DNA of 64,000 nt, from assembly GCF_030144325.1 (NCBI RefSeq), contig NZ_CP126307.1:806001-870000 (forward strand). The letters run 5' to 3'. Position 1 is the first letter of the stretch; each line of letters starts with the position of its first letter. The notes under the pieces are model-generated. The model searched no databases. It was not told the origin of the DNA and saw only the letters and a program-made list of their open reading frames with translations. This DNA comes from Bosea vestrisii (GTDB lineage: Bacteria; Pseudomonadota; Alphaproteobacteria; Rhizobiales; Beijerinckiaceae). The position numbers and the translations under genes were made by a program. This document shows, in pieces, positions 54,658 to 63,459 of this stretch.

Positions 54658-54774
54658 GAACGAGGTCTAGCGCGGCGACGGCAGCGACGGAAGTCGCGCC
54701 GGTGCAAGGCGCTCTGCTGTCATGATCGGGACGGACTTCAAGCCTACCATCATGCCCTCACGGAGGAGACGCCA

Positions 54775-55128
54775 ATGACCATCCAGGATCTGGCCACGGA
54801 TTTCGTTACCCTGCTGAAGGAGGGCAAGCATGATCAGGCAGCCACGGCCTACAATGCCGATGACATCGCCAGCTACGAGAACATGCCGGGGCCGATGGCC
54901 GAGTGCCACGGCAAGGACGCGGTGAAGGGCAAGGGCGAGTGGTGGGTCGCCAATCACGAGGTCCACGAGTTCACCACCGAAGGCCCCTATCTCAATGGCG
55001 ACCAGTTCGCCGTGCACTTCTACTTCGACGTCACCGTCAAGGAGAGCGGCGAGCGCCGCAAGATGCACGAGATCGGGCTCTACACGGTGAAGGATGGCAA
55101 GATCGTCGAGGAGCGGTTCTTTTATTGA
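54775..55128 (+). CDS. SnoaL/NTF2-like protein
   Basis: A 117-residue protein with the SnoaL-like fold: IQDLATDFVTLLKEGKHDQA at the N-terminus, then SYENMPGPMAECHGKDAV and a C-terminal sheet MHEIGLYTVKDGKIVEERFF. It is on the opposite strand to the cox genes around it, so it is independently transcribed; ATG 54775 follows GGAGGAGACGCC. Members are isomerases, dehydratases or ligand-binding proteins; the activity here is unknown. A family B repeat begins seven bases after its stop. Confidence 0.8.
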   Translation: MTIQDLATDFVTLLKEGKHDQAATAYNADDIASYENMPGPMAECHGKDAVKGKGEWWVANHEVHEFTTEGPYLNGDQFAVHFYFDVTVKESGERRKMHEIGLYTVKDGKIVEERFFY

Positions 55129-55135
55129 ACCCAAT

Positions 55136-55243
55136 CGTCATTCCCGGGCAGAGCAAAGTGCAGACCCGGGATTCTCATGACGCGAGGACGCTGGTCAGCG
55201 TCCTCTCCGGCCTGAGATGCTCGGGTCAAGCCCGAGCATGACG
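55136..55243. repeat. Palindromic intergenic repeat, family B
   Basis: Hairpins around CATTCCCGGGCAGAG/GACCCGGGATTCTC, then GACGCTGGTCAGCGTC and GATGCTCGGGTCAAGCCCGAGCATG are joined in one block. It lies at the convergent end of the SnoaL-like gene and coxM, where it may stop transcription. Confidence 0.7.
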
Positions 55244-55256
55244 CGCTGCAGCTGGC

Positions 55257-56063
55257 TCACGCCTTCCCCGTCGCCTGCGCCACCGCCTGCTTCGCCATCA
55301 CACCGATCAGATGGGCGCGATACTCGGCGTCCGCATGGATGTCGCCATTGATGCCCTTGGCCGTGTGCTTGAGGCCATCGAGCGATTTCGCGGCAAAGCG
55401 TGCCTTCAGCGCGGCCTCCGCTTCCGGCCAGCGGAAGACGCCGCCCTCGCCCGCTCCCGTCACCGCAACCGCAATCTCGCTGCCGCGCTTGGCGACGAAG
55501 ACGCCGACCAGCGCATAGCGCGAGGCCGGATTGCGGAACTTGGCATAGCCTGCCTTGGAAGTGGCCGGGAACGAGACCTTGACGATGATCTCGCCCTCAT
55601 CCAGCGCCGTTTCGTAGAGGCCGCTGAAGAACTCCTCGGCCGGCAGCTTGCGCTTGTTGGTCACCACCGTCGCGCCGAGCGCCAGCAGCGCCGCCGGGTA
55701 GTCGGCCGCCGGGTCGTTGTTGGCGACCGAGCCGCCGATCGTGCCGCGATGGCGCACATGCGGATCGCCGATATGGCTGGCGAGGTAGGCGAGCGCCGGG
55801 ATCGCCTCCTGCACCTCAGGCGAGGCGGCGACTTCGGCATGGGTCGTCATCGCGCCGATCACGAGGTTGCGGCCCTTGCGGGCGATACCCTTGAGGTCGG
55901 CACAGGAGGAGAGGTCGACCAGCGCGCCGGGCGAGGCCAGGCGCTGCTTCATCGTCGGCAGGAGCGTATGGCCGCCGGCGAGCAGCTTGGCGTCCTCCTT
56001 CTTGGCGAGGAGGCTGGCGGCCTGTCGCGCGGTCGCCGGGCGGTGATAGGTGAAGGCGTACAT
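55257..56063 (-). CDS. coxM: CoxM, FAD-binding medium subunit of a Mo hydroxylase
   Basis: A 268-residue subunit with a PCMH-type FAD-binding fold: KLLAGGHTLLPTMKQRLASP and HRGTIGGSVANNDPAADYPA provide the FAD-binding loops. It passes electrons from the [2Fe-2S] subunit to FAD and onward. ATG 56063 lies 17 bases behind coxL, in the order S, L, M within the transcript. Together with CoxL and CoxS it makes the heterotrimer. Confidence 0.9.
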   Translation of the reverse strand: MYAFTYHRPATARQAASLLAKKEDAKLLAGGHTLLPTMKQRLASPGALVDLSSCADLKGIARKGRNLVIGAMTTHAEVAASPEVQEAIPALAYLASHIGDPHVRHRGTIGGSVANNDPAADYPAALLALGATVVTNKRKLPAEEFFSGLYETALDEGEIIVKVSFPATSKAGYAKFRNPASRYALVGVFVAKRGSEIAVAVTGAGEGGVFRWPEAEAALKARFAAKSLDGLKHTAKGINGDIHADAEYRAHLIGVMAKQAVAQATGKA

Positions 56064-56080
56064 CGTCTCGTCCTTTCAGA

Positions 56081-58444
56081 TCACTCGGCAGCCATGCGGC
56101 TGAGCGTTTTCTGCGCCGCGCGCCAGACCGCCTGCGGCGTCGCCGGCATGGCGATCTCCTCATGGCCGAGCGCGTCGGTGATGGCGTTGATGACTGCGGG
56201 CGGCGAGGCGATGGCGCCGGCCTCGCCGCAGCCCTTGATACCCAGCGGGTTCGACGGGCACGGCGTCACCGTCATGCCGACCTCGAAGGACGGCAGATCG
56301 TCGGCGCGCGGCATGCAGTAGTCCATGAAGCTCGCGGTGACGAGTTGCCCGTCGGTGTTGTAGCGGGCGCCTTCGAGCAGCGCCTGGCCGACGCCCTGGG
56401 CTATTCCGCCATGGACCTGGCCCTCGACGATCATCGGATTGATGACATTGCCGAAATCGTCGACCGCGGCCCAGCGCTCGATCCTGGTGATGCCGGTGTC
56501 AGGATCGATCTCGAGCTCGCAGATGTGGACGCCGGCCGGGAAGGTGAAGTTGGTCGGGTCGTAGAACGCCCCCTCCTTCAAGCCCGGCTCGAGATCCTGG
56601 CCGTTGAACTTGTGCGCGACATAGGCCTGCAGAGCGCAGGAGCCGAAATCGAGCGTCCGGTCGGTGCCCTTGACGGTGAAGTTGCCGTCCTTGAAGTCGA
56701 TATCGGCCTCGTCGGCCTCGAGCACATAGGCCGCGACCTTCTTGCCCTTGGCGATCACCTTGTCGATCGCCTTGAAGATCGCCGACATGCCGACCGCACC
56801 CGAGCGCGAGCCATAGGTGCCCATGCCCATCTGCACCTTGTCGGTGTCGCCATGGATGATCGAGACGTTCTCCAGGGGAACGCCGAGCCGGTCGGAGACG
56901 AGCTGGGCGAAGGTGGTCTCATGGCCCTGGCCATGGCTGTGCGAGCCGGTCAGTACCTCGACCGTGCCGATCGGATTGACCCGGACCTCGGCCGATTCCC
57001 ACAAGCCGACGCCGGCGCCGAGCGAGCCGACCGCCGCGGACGGGGCAATGCCGCAGGCCTCGATATAGGCGGAGAAGCCGATGCCGCGCAGCTTGCCATT
57101 GCGGGCGGAGTCGCGGCGGCGCTTCGGAAAGCCTTTGTAATCAATGATCTCCATCGCCTTCTTCAGCGAGGCGCCGTAATTGCCGGTGTCGTACATCATG
57201 ATCACCGGCGTCTGGTGCGGGAACTTCCTGATGAAGTTCTGCGTCCGGAACTTGGCCGGGTCCTTGCCGAGCTGGCGCGCCGCGACCTCGACCAGGCGCT
57301 CGACCACGAAGGTCGCCTCCGGCCGGCCGGCGCCCCTGTAGGCATCGACCGGGGCGGTATTGGTGTAGACCGCATCGACCTCGCAATAGATCGCCGGAAT
57401 ATCGTACTGGCCCGACAGCAGCGGCGCGTAGAGATAGGTCGGCACCGAGGACGAGAAGGTCGAGAGATAGGCGCCGAGATTGGCGGTGGTGTGCACCCGC
57501 ATCGCCAGCATCTTGCCGTCGGCGTCCATAGCGAGTTCGGCATGGGTGACATGGTCGCGGCCATGCGCGTCGGAGAGGAAGGCCTCGGTCCGGTCCGAGG
57601 TCCATTTCACCGGCCGGCCGACCTTCTTCGCCGCCCAGACGCAGACCGTCTCCTCGGCATAGATGAAGATCTTCGAGCCGAAACCTCCGCCGACATCCGG
57701 CGCGATCACCCTTAGCTTGTTCTCCGGCGCGATGCCGATGAAGGCCGAGAGCACGAGCCGCGCCACATGCGGGTTCTGGCTGGTCGTATAGAGCGTGAAG
57801 GCGCCCTCGCCCTGGTCGTAATCGCCGACCGCGGCGCGCGGCTCCATCGGGTTCGGCACCAGCCGGTTGTTGACGATGTCGAGCTTGGTGACGTGCTTGG
57901 CCGCCTTGAAGGCCGCCTCGGTCGCAGCTTTATCGCCGAGATGCCAGTTGAACACCGTATTGCCCGGCGCCTCGGCATGAACCTGCGTCTTCGCCTTGAC
58001 CGCACTCGCGGTGTCGACCACCGCCGGCAGCACGCCATAGTCGACGACGATCGCCTCGGCCGCATCGCGCGCCTGCGCCAACGTCTCGGCGACGACGACC
58101 GCGATGTGGTCGCCGACATAGCGGACCTTGCCTTGGGCGAGCGCCGGATGCGGGCCGGCCTTCATTGGCGAGCCGTCCTTGGAGTGGATCATCCAGCCGC
58201 AGATCAGCCCGCCGACCTTGTCGGCGGTAAGATCATCGCCGGTGAAGATGCCGAGCACGCCCGGCATCGCCGCAGCGGTCTTGGTGTCGATTGTCTTCAG
58301 CGTCGCATGCGCATGCGGCGAGCGCAGGAAGTAGGCATGGGCCTGGCCCGGCCGATTGATGTCATCGGTATAACGGCCCTGGCCGGTGATGAAGCGGTGG
58401 TCTTCCTTGCGGCGGACGGGAGCGCCGATTCCGGTGGCGGACAT
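56081..58444 (-). CDS. coxL: CoxL, Mo-binding large subunit, form II
   Basis: A 787-residue molybdopterin enzyme subunit. It begins GIGAPVRRKEDHRFITGQGR, and the active-site loop is AYRGAGR (about residue 367), the mark of form II; true CO dehydrogenases have AYxCSFR. GVGLWESAEVRVN, GQGHETTFAQ and the catalytic glutamate in KGCGEAGAIASP are conserved. The substrate is unknown, as form II enzymes act on various aldehydes, heterocycles or others. ATG 58444 is the start, with AGGAATCC upstream. Confidence 0.92.
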   Translation of the reverse strand: MSATGIGAPVRRKEDHRFITGQGRYTDDINRPGQAHAYFLRSPHAHATLKTIDTKTAAAMPGVLGIFTGDDLTADKVGGLICGWMIHSKDGSPMKAGPHPALAQGKVRYVGDHIAVVVAETLAQARDAAEAIVVDYGVLPAVVDTASAVKAKTQVHAEAPGNTVFNWHLGDKAATEAAFKAAKHVTKLDIVNNRLVPNPMEPRAAVGDYDQGEGAFTLYTTSQNPHVARLVLSAFIGIAPENKLRVIAPDVGGGFGSKIFIYAEETVCVWAAKKVGRPVKWTSDRTEAFLSDAHGRDHVTHAELAMDADGKMLAMRVHTTANLGAYLSTFSSSVPTYLYAPLLSGQYDIPAIYCEVDAVYTNTAPVDAYRGAGRPEATFVVERLVEVAARQLGKDPAKFRTQNFIRKFPHQTPVIMMYDTGNYGASLKKAMEIIDYKGFPKRRRDSARNGKLRGIGFSAYIEACGIAPSAAVGSLGAGVGLWESAEVRVNPIGTVEVLTGSHSHGQGHETTFAQLVSDRLGVPLENVSIIHGDTDKVQMGMGTYGSRSGAVGMSAIFKAIDKVIAKGKKVAAYVLEADEADIDFKDGNFTVKGTDRTLDFGSCALQAYVAHKFNGQDLEPGLKEGAFYDPTNFTFPAGVHICELEIDPDTGITRIERWAAVDDFGNVINPMIVEGQVHGGIAQGVGQALLEGARYNTDGQLVTASFMDYCMPRADDLPSFEVGMTVTPCPSNPLGIKGCGEAGAIASPPAVINAITDALGHEEIAMPATPQAVWRAAQKTLSRMAAE

Positions 58445-58552
58445 GGATTCCTCCTGGCGTGGCGCCTCTTGGCGGGCGCTATCAGCATGTTTCGGGGATC
58501 ACATCGGAAGAAGGCCACGCCGGTCTCGACCGAGCGCAGCCGCGATAAACTG

Positions 58553-59053
<501 letters not shown>

Positions 59054-59240
59054 GGGGCACTCCTCCGAAAGCCTGTTTTCCGGCGCGGCCCACGACATCT
59101 CGAAGGACCGCGCGATTCGCTCGCCAGCTCATCACAAGCCAACGAAGAATTTCCTTGGAACAACTTCAAAAAGCAGTGTGGACCCGGGATTTTCCGCGGT
59201 CAAGCGGGCTACCACCTTGAAGGCGAGCCCGTTTGGCGGC

Positions 59241-59276
59241 GTTTTTGCAGGGTTTTGATGATCCACATGCAAAAAC
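59241..59276. promoter_or_regulatory. Inverted repeat in the coxS-chemoreceptor divergent region
   Basis: GTTTTTGCA (59241-59249) and TGCAAAAAC (59268-59276) form a perfect 9-bp inverted repeat with an 18-base spacer. The position between two divergent starts makes it a candidate operator for coxS, for the chemoreceptor gene, or both. No known regulator motif was identified. Confidence 0.35.
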
Positions 59277-59332
59277 CAGACTCGGTAGGGTCGCAGCCGA
59301 CGAGCGCACCCTTTGCGGAATCTTAACCACGC

Positions 59333-60736
59333 ATGCCCAACATCGCCCGTTGGAATGACGATCTCCGATCGTCGCGCTCACGGATGGCGCGGTTGGCCAC
59401 GATCCTCGAACACGTCCAGCGTCGCCTGACCGCGATCGGCTTCGATGAGCGCCAGCGTCAGCGCCTGCGCCGCTATCGTGCCCTCGTCGATCGCGTCATC
59501 GTCGATATCGTCGAGCAGGATTTCGCCCGTGCTTTCGCCATCCATCCGATGCTGAAGCTGGCGGTCGAACCGGTCGCAGCCGAGCTTTTCGCCGCGGAAG
59601 CCGCCCATTTTCGCCTGCTGTTCGAGGGTGATTTCGACCAAGGCTATTGCGACTCGCTCGAACGGCTCACCCTATTGGAACGGCACGGCCAGGTCGGCGC
59701 CCGCGCCCGCGCCTCGATCGCCTTCACCCTTTTCCGGATGGTCCTGGAGGAGAGCCGGACGCGGCTCGTCTTCTCGCGGCGCGACATCCCGCGCGACCTC
59801 TTCACCATCGAGCGGGTGCTGACCTATGACGTCAACACCGCGATGTCGCTCGACCGCGAATTCGAGGCGGCGGAAGCGCGTCGCCGCGGGGTCGCGCTCG
59901 ACGAGGTCGCGGCGACGCTGACCTCGCGCATCGGCAAGCTCGATACCGCGATCAGCAACGCGGTCGAGCTGTTCGTCGACACGGCCGGCGAGACTTCGGC
60001 GGCAACCAGCTTCATCAAGGACCAGGTAGGCTCCGTCGCCCAGACCTCGCTGCTGGTGCGGGAGAAGGCGATGCAGACCGCGGCGGCGACCGAGGAGATG
60101 TCGGCGAACATCGCCGAGATCGGCCAGCGCGCCCGCCAGAGCCTCGAGATCGCCAATCGCGCCGTTGCCGATGCGCAGGCGATGGACGGCGCAATCGCGC
60201 GGCTGCGCGACGTCACCCGCAGCATCGAGACCGTGGTCGGCATGATCGCCGATATCGCCGCGCAGACCAATCTGCTCGCTCTCAACGCCACCATCGAGGC
60301 GGCTCGTGCTGGTGAATCCGGCCGCGGCTTTGCCGTGGTTGCGGCGGAAGTGAAGTCGCTGGCGACGCAGACGGCGTCGGCCACGCAGGAGATCGCGACG
60401 CAGATCGCCGAGCTCTCGGCGAGCGCCGAAGCCTGCAGCGTCCGCGCCACTTCGATCGGCACGACGATCGGCGAGATCAAGTCGGATTCCGAGGCGATCT
60501 CGGATGCCGTCGCCCAGCAGAGCAGCGTCACCGGCGGCATCGCCCGGCACGCCGCCGAGGTCGCGCACGGTTCGGACGAGGCGATCGACAGCGCGAACCG
60601 CGTCAACGACAGTCTCGGCAAGACCGAGAAGGCGCTGGAACGCGCCAATGCCGCGGCCGCCGACATCGCGCTTCAGGTCGGCGCGGCGGAAGCCACCGTC
60701 AGCGAGGCCCTCGCCGCACTGCGCAAGGCCTCGTGA
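59333..60736 (+). CDS. Soluble globin-coupled methyl-accepting chemotaxis protein
   Basis: A 467-residue protein without membrane segments. Residues about 25-180 resemble globin-coupled sensor domains: EAAHFRLLFEGDFDQGYCDS with His (about residue 97) as possible haem ligand, then LERHGQVGARARASIAFTLF. The C-terminal 230 residues are a signalling coiled coil with hairpin tip IADIAAQTNLLALNATIEAA. It would sense a gas, such as oxygen or CO, in the cytosol. ATG 59333 is the start. It lies between coxS and coxG. Confidence 0.8.
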   Translation: MPNIARWNDDLRSSRSRMARLATILEHVQRRLTAIGFDERQRQRLRRYRALVDRVIVDIVEQDFARAFAIHPMLKLAVEPVAAELFAAEAAHFRLLFEGDFDQGYCDSLERLTLLERHGQVGARARASIAFTLFRMVLEESRTRLVFSRRDIPRDLFTIERVLTYDVNTAMSLDREFEAAEARRRGVALDEVAATLTSRIGKLDTAISNAVELFVDTAGETSAATSFIKDQVGSVAQTSLLVREKAMQTAAATEEMSANIAEIGQRARQSLEIANRAVADAQAMDGAIARLRDVTRSIETVVGMIADIAAQTNLLALNATIEAARAGESGRGFAVVAAEVKSLATQTASATQEIATQIAELSASAEACSVRATSIGTTIGEIKSDSEAISDAVAQQSSVTGGIARHAAEVAHGSDEAIDSANRVNDSLGKTEKALERANAAAADIALQVGAAEATVSEALAALRKAS

Positions 60737-60739
60737 GCG

Positions 60740-61192
60740 TCAGCCTTCGCTGACCGCCTTGGCGAAATTGGCGAAGAACTCATCGGCCAGCTTCTTCGAG
60801 ACCGAATCGATCAGGCGCGAGCCGAGCTGCATCAGCTTGCCGCCGACCTGCGCCTCGACCTCGTAGCGCAGCACGGTCTGCCCGTCCTCGGCATCGTCCA
60901 GCATGACCTTGGCGCCGCCCTTGGCGAAGCCGGCGATACCGCCCTCGCCCTCGCCGACGATGCGGTAGCCGTTCGGCGGGTCGAGGTCCTGCAGCTCGAC
61001 CTTGCCTTTGAAGGTCGCCTTGACCGGCCCGAGTTTGACCTTCACCACTGCCGAGAAATGCGTGTCGTCGTCCTTGGCGAGCTGTTCGCAGCCGGGGATG
61101 CAGGCCTTCAGCACCTCGGCGTCGTTGAGCTTCTCCCAGACCACCTGCTTGGCCGCGGGCAGCGTCACCTCGCCGTTCATCGTCATCGCCAT
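60740..61192 (-). CDS. coxG: CoxG-like carbon monoxide dehydrogenase subunit G (SRPBCC fold)
   Basis: A 150-residue protein with a helix-grip fold: MAMTMNGEVTLPAAKQVVWE, VLKACIPGCEQLAKDDD, VKLGPVKATFKGKVELQD and the end LADEFFANFAKAVSEG. CoxG in Afipia anchors CO dehydrogenase to the inner membrane. ATG 61192 with GAGGAGCG upstream. It is convergent with the chemoreceptor gene, ending only three bases from its stop. Confidence 0.88.
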   Translation of the reverse strand: MAMTMNGEVTLPAAKQVVWEKLNDAEVLKACIPGCEQLAKDDDTHFSAVVKVKLGPVKATFKGKVELQDLDPPNGYRIVGEGEGGIAGFAKGGAKVMLDDAEDGQTVLRYEVEAQVGGKLMQLGSRLIDSVSKKLADEFFANFAKAVSEG

Positions 61193-61361
61193 GGCGTCGC
61201 TCCTCACCGTGCTCCGGGGTTCTCGGCGCATGTTGCAGGCCGGCCCACCTCGGGTCTATCCAAGTTCATCTAATCCATGGCCGCAAAGTATCGGTGCGCA
61301 CAAGAGGACGAAGCTGGGATGTGGGTTGCAGCGACCGCTCCGCACGAAGGCGCGTCCGGAC

Positions 61362-62732
61362 ATGGCTGATGGCGGCCTCTATGGCGAACTCTTCGCCGAT
61401 CATGAGATGGCGGCGCTGCTCGACGATCGCGCCGCGCTGCAGGGCATGCTCGATTTCGAGGCCGCCCTCGCCCGGGCCGAGGCAGAAGCCGGTGTCATTC
61501 CCGCTACCGCCGTCGAGGCGATCGCGGCGCAGTGCAACGTCGAGCTCTACGACATCGCCGTGATCGGCAAGGCCGCGACGCTCGCCGGCAATCCGGCGAT
61601 CCCGCTGGTCAAGGCGTTGACGGCCCGCGTCGCGGCGGTTGATGCCGAAGCGGCGAAATGGGTGCATTACGGCGCGACCAGCCAGGACGTGATCGATTCA
61701 GGCCAAGCCCAGCAATATAGCGCTGCCTGGGAATTGCTGCTGGCGCGCTCCGCACGCCTCGCCCATGCGCTCGCCGGACTCGTAAGAGAGCATCGCCGCA
61801 CGCCGATGATCGGCCGCACCTTCCTCCAGCATGCGGTTCCGATCTCCTTCGGGCTCAAGGCCGCCAACTGGCTCGCCCCCATCGTCTCCTTCCACGACGA
61901 TTTCATGATTTGGGGCCAAGCCGCGCATCAGCTCGGCGGCGCCGCCGGCAGCCTTGCCTCGCTCGGCGACAAGGCCGATGCCGTGTCGGAAGCCTTCGCC
62001 CGCACCATGCCGTCGATCGGCGCAGTCCGCGTGCCTTGGCACAGCGAGCGCCGGCGGCCGGCCCGGATCGCGACCGAGCTCGGCCTGCTTCTCGGCCATC
62101 TTGGCAAGATGGCGCAGGACATCGCCTTGATGGCGCAGACCGAGATCGGCGAGCTCGCCGAGCCGGAAGCGCCCGGAAAAGGCGGCTCCTCGGCCATGCC
62201 GCACAAGCGCAATCCGGTGCTGTGCACGCTGATCCTCGCTGCGGGCAAGCGTACGCCGGGACTAGTCGCGACCATGCTCGCCGCCATGCCGCAGGAGCAC
62301 GAGCGCGCCATGGGCGGCTGGCACGCCGAATGGCCGACATTGCGCGAGCTTTTCCTGATCGCCGGCTCCGCCCTGAACCAGGCGGTCACGCTGATCGAAG
62401 GGCTCCAGGTCTTCCCCGAGCAGATGCAGTACAATCTCGACCTGACCAACGGGCTCGTCATGGCCGAACGCGTCTCGCTCGCGCTCGCGCAGACGATCGG
62501 CCGCGGCGAGGCCCATCATCTGCTCGAGGAGGCTAGCCGCGACTGCCTCGCCAGCGGGCGCCATCTCAAGGATGTCCTGGCCGACCACCCTGCGCTCGCC
62601 GGCAAGCTGTCGCCCGAAGAGCTCGACGACCTGTTCGATCCCACGACCTATCGCGGCGCGACCGACGCCATCATCGACCGCATCCTGGTGCTCTACGAGG
62701 AAGAGCGGGAATATATGAGCGGCAGCGGCTGA
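61362..62732 (+). CDS. pcaB: 3-carboxy-cis,cis-muconate cycloisomerase-like (PcaB/fumarase superfamily)
   Basis: A 456-residue protein of the fumarase/aspartase superfamily. The signature GKGGSSAMPHKRNPVLCTL and the segments VHYGATSQDVIDSGQAQQ and GRTFLQHAVPISFGLKAANW fit PcaB, which cyclises 3-carboxymuconate in the protocatechuate branch of beta-ketoadipate degradation; adenylosuccinate lyase is a less likely reading. ATG 61362 starts the homologous part. The flavin reductase and GntR regulator following it on the opposite strand agree with aromatic catabolism, but no other pca gene is visible. Confidence 0.8.
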   Translation: MADGGLYGELFADHEMAALLDDRAALQGMLDFEAALARAEAEAGVIPATAVEAIAAQCNVELYDIAVIGKAATLAGNPAIPLVKALTARVAAVDAEAAKWVHYGATSQDVIDSGQAQQYSAAWELLLARSARLAHALAGLVREHRRTPMIGRTFLQHAVPISFGLKAANWLAPIVSFHDDFMIWGQAAHQLGGAAGSLASLGDKADAVSEAFARTMPSIGAVRVPWHSERRRPARIATELGLLLGHLGKMAQDIALMAQTEIGELAEPEAPGKGGSSAMPHKRNPVLCTLILAAGKRTPGLVATMLAAMPQEHERAMGGWHAEWPTLRELFLIAGSALNQAVTLIEGLQVFPEQMQYNLDLTNGLVMAERVSLALAQTIGRGEAHHLLEEASRDCLASGRHLKDVLADHPALAGKLSPEELDDLFDPTTYRGATDAIIDRILVLYEEEREYMSGSG

Positions 62733-62810
62733 ATTTCGCCGAAGAGCGCGCGATCACTGCCGGCGTGCGTGACGACGGCAGTGCCATCATCGAAGCCCTG
62801 AGAGATGGCT

Positions 62811-63326
62811 TCAGACGCCGCCGAAGCGGCGATGGCGATAGACCAGCCCCGGCCCGGAGCCGCCGCCACCGAGCGCCACCACCTGGCCGATCAAGATACG
62901 ATGTGTCGCGACGCGGTGCACCGCCGCCACCCGGCAGTCAAAGCTGGCGAGCGCACTCGCCAGTGCGGGAGCGCCGGTCGAAAGCTCGCCCCATTCCCCA
63001 ACGCCGAAGCGGTCCTCCCCCGTCAGGCCGCGCCGACCGGAGAAGACGAAGGCGAGCTCGTGGTCGGCCGCCGCCAGCGTGTTGATGCAGAAGATACCGC
63101 TTTCCTCGATCACGGCCAGCGTTCGGCTGGCAGCCTCGATGCAGACGAGCACGGTCGGCGGCGCATCCGAGACGGAGGCGACGGCCGTCGCAGTCAGCCC
63201 GGCGCGCCCGGCCGGGCCGAGCGTCGTCACGATATGAGCGGCGCTCGCAACCTCAGCCATCGCCTCGCGGAAGGCCTTAGCTTCGGGGCGCGACGCGCGT
63301 AAGGCGGCATCGACCATGTTGTTCAT
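62811..63326 (-). CDS. Flavin reductase domain protein (HpaC-like)
   Basis: A 171-residue protein of the flavin reductase fold. Key parts are AEVASAAHIVTTLGPAGRAG, LTATAVASVSDAPPTVLVCI, SGIFCINTLAAADHELAFVF and the end ALGGGGSGPGLVYRHRRFG. It reduces FMN or FAD with NADH for a partner monooxygenase; the partner is not in the window. ATG 63326 is the frame start. It converges on the PcaB-like gene with a 78-base gap and lies 133 bases upstream of the start side of the GntR gene end. Confidence 0.85.
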   Translation of the reverse strand: MNNMVDAALRASRPEAKAFREAMAEVASAAHIVTTLGPAGRAGLTATAVASVSDAPPTVLVCIEAASRTLAVIEESGIFCINTLAAADHELAFVFSGRRGLTGEDRFGVGEWGELSTGAPALASALASFDCRVAAVHRVATHRILIGQVVALGGGGSGPGLVYRHRRFGGV

Positions 63327-63459
63327 CGCCCAACTCTGCGCGAGGATACTGCGCTTTATCTAAGCGCGCAGGGGTAAAAGGCCAGTTTCAGCAATTGTCG
63401 ACTTACGGGCCGTTCCTCGCGCAGGGTTAAGATATATCATACTGCCAGTGAGAGCCGGC

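Noticed and set aside
56162..57715. A 517-residue plus-strand frame inside coxL
   Set aside because: Antisense shadow of a clearly conserved enzyme gene.
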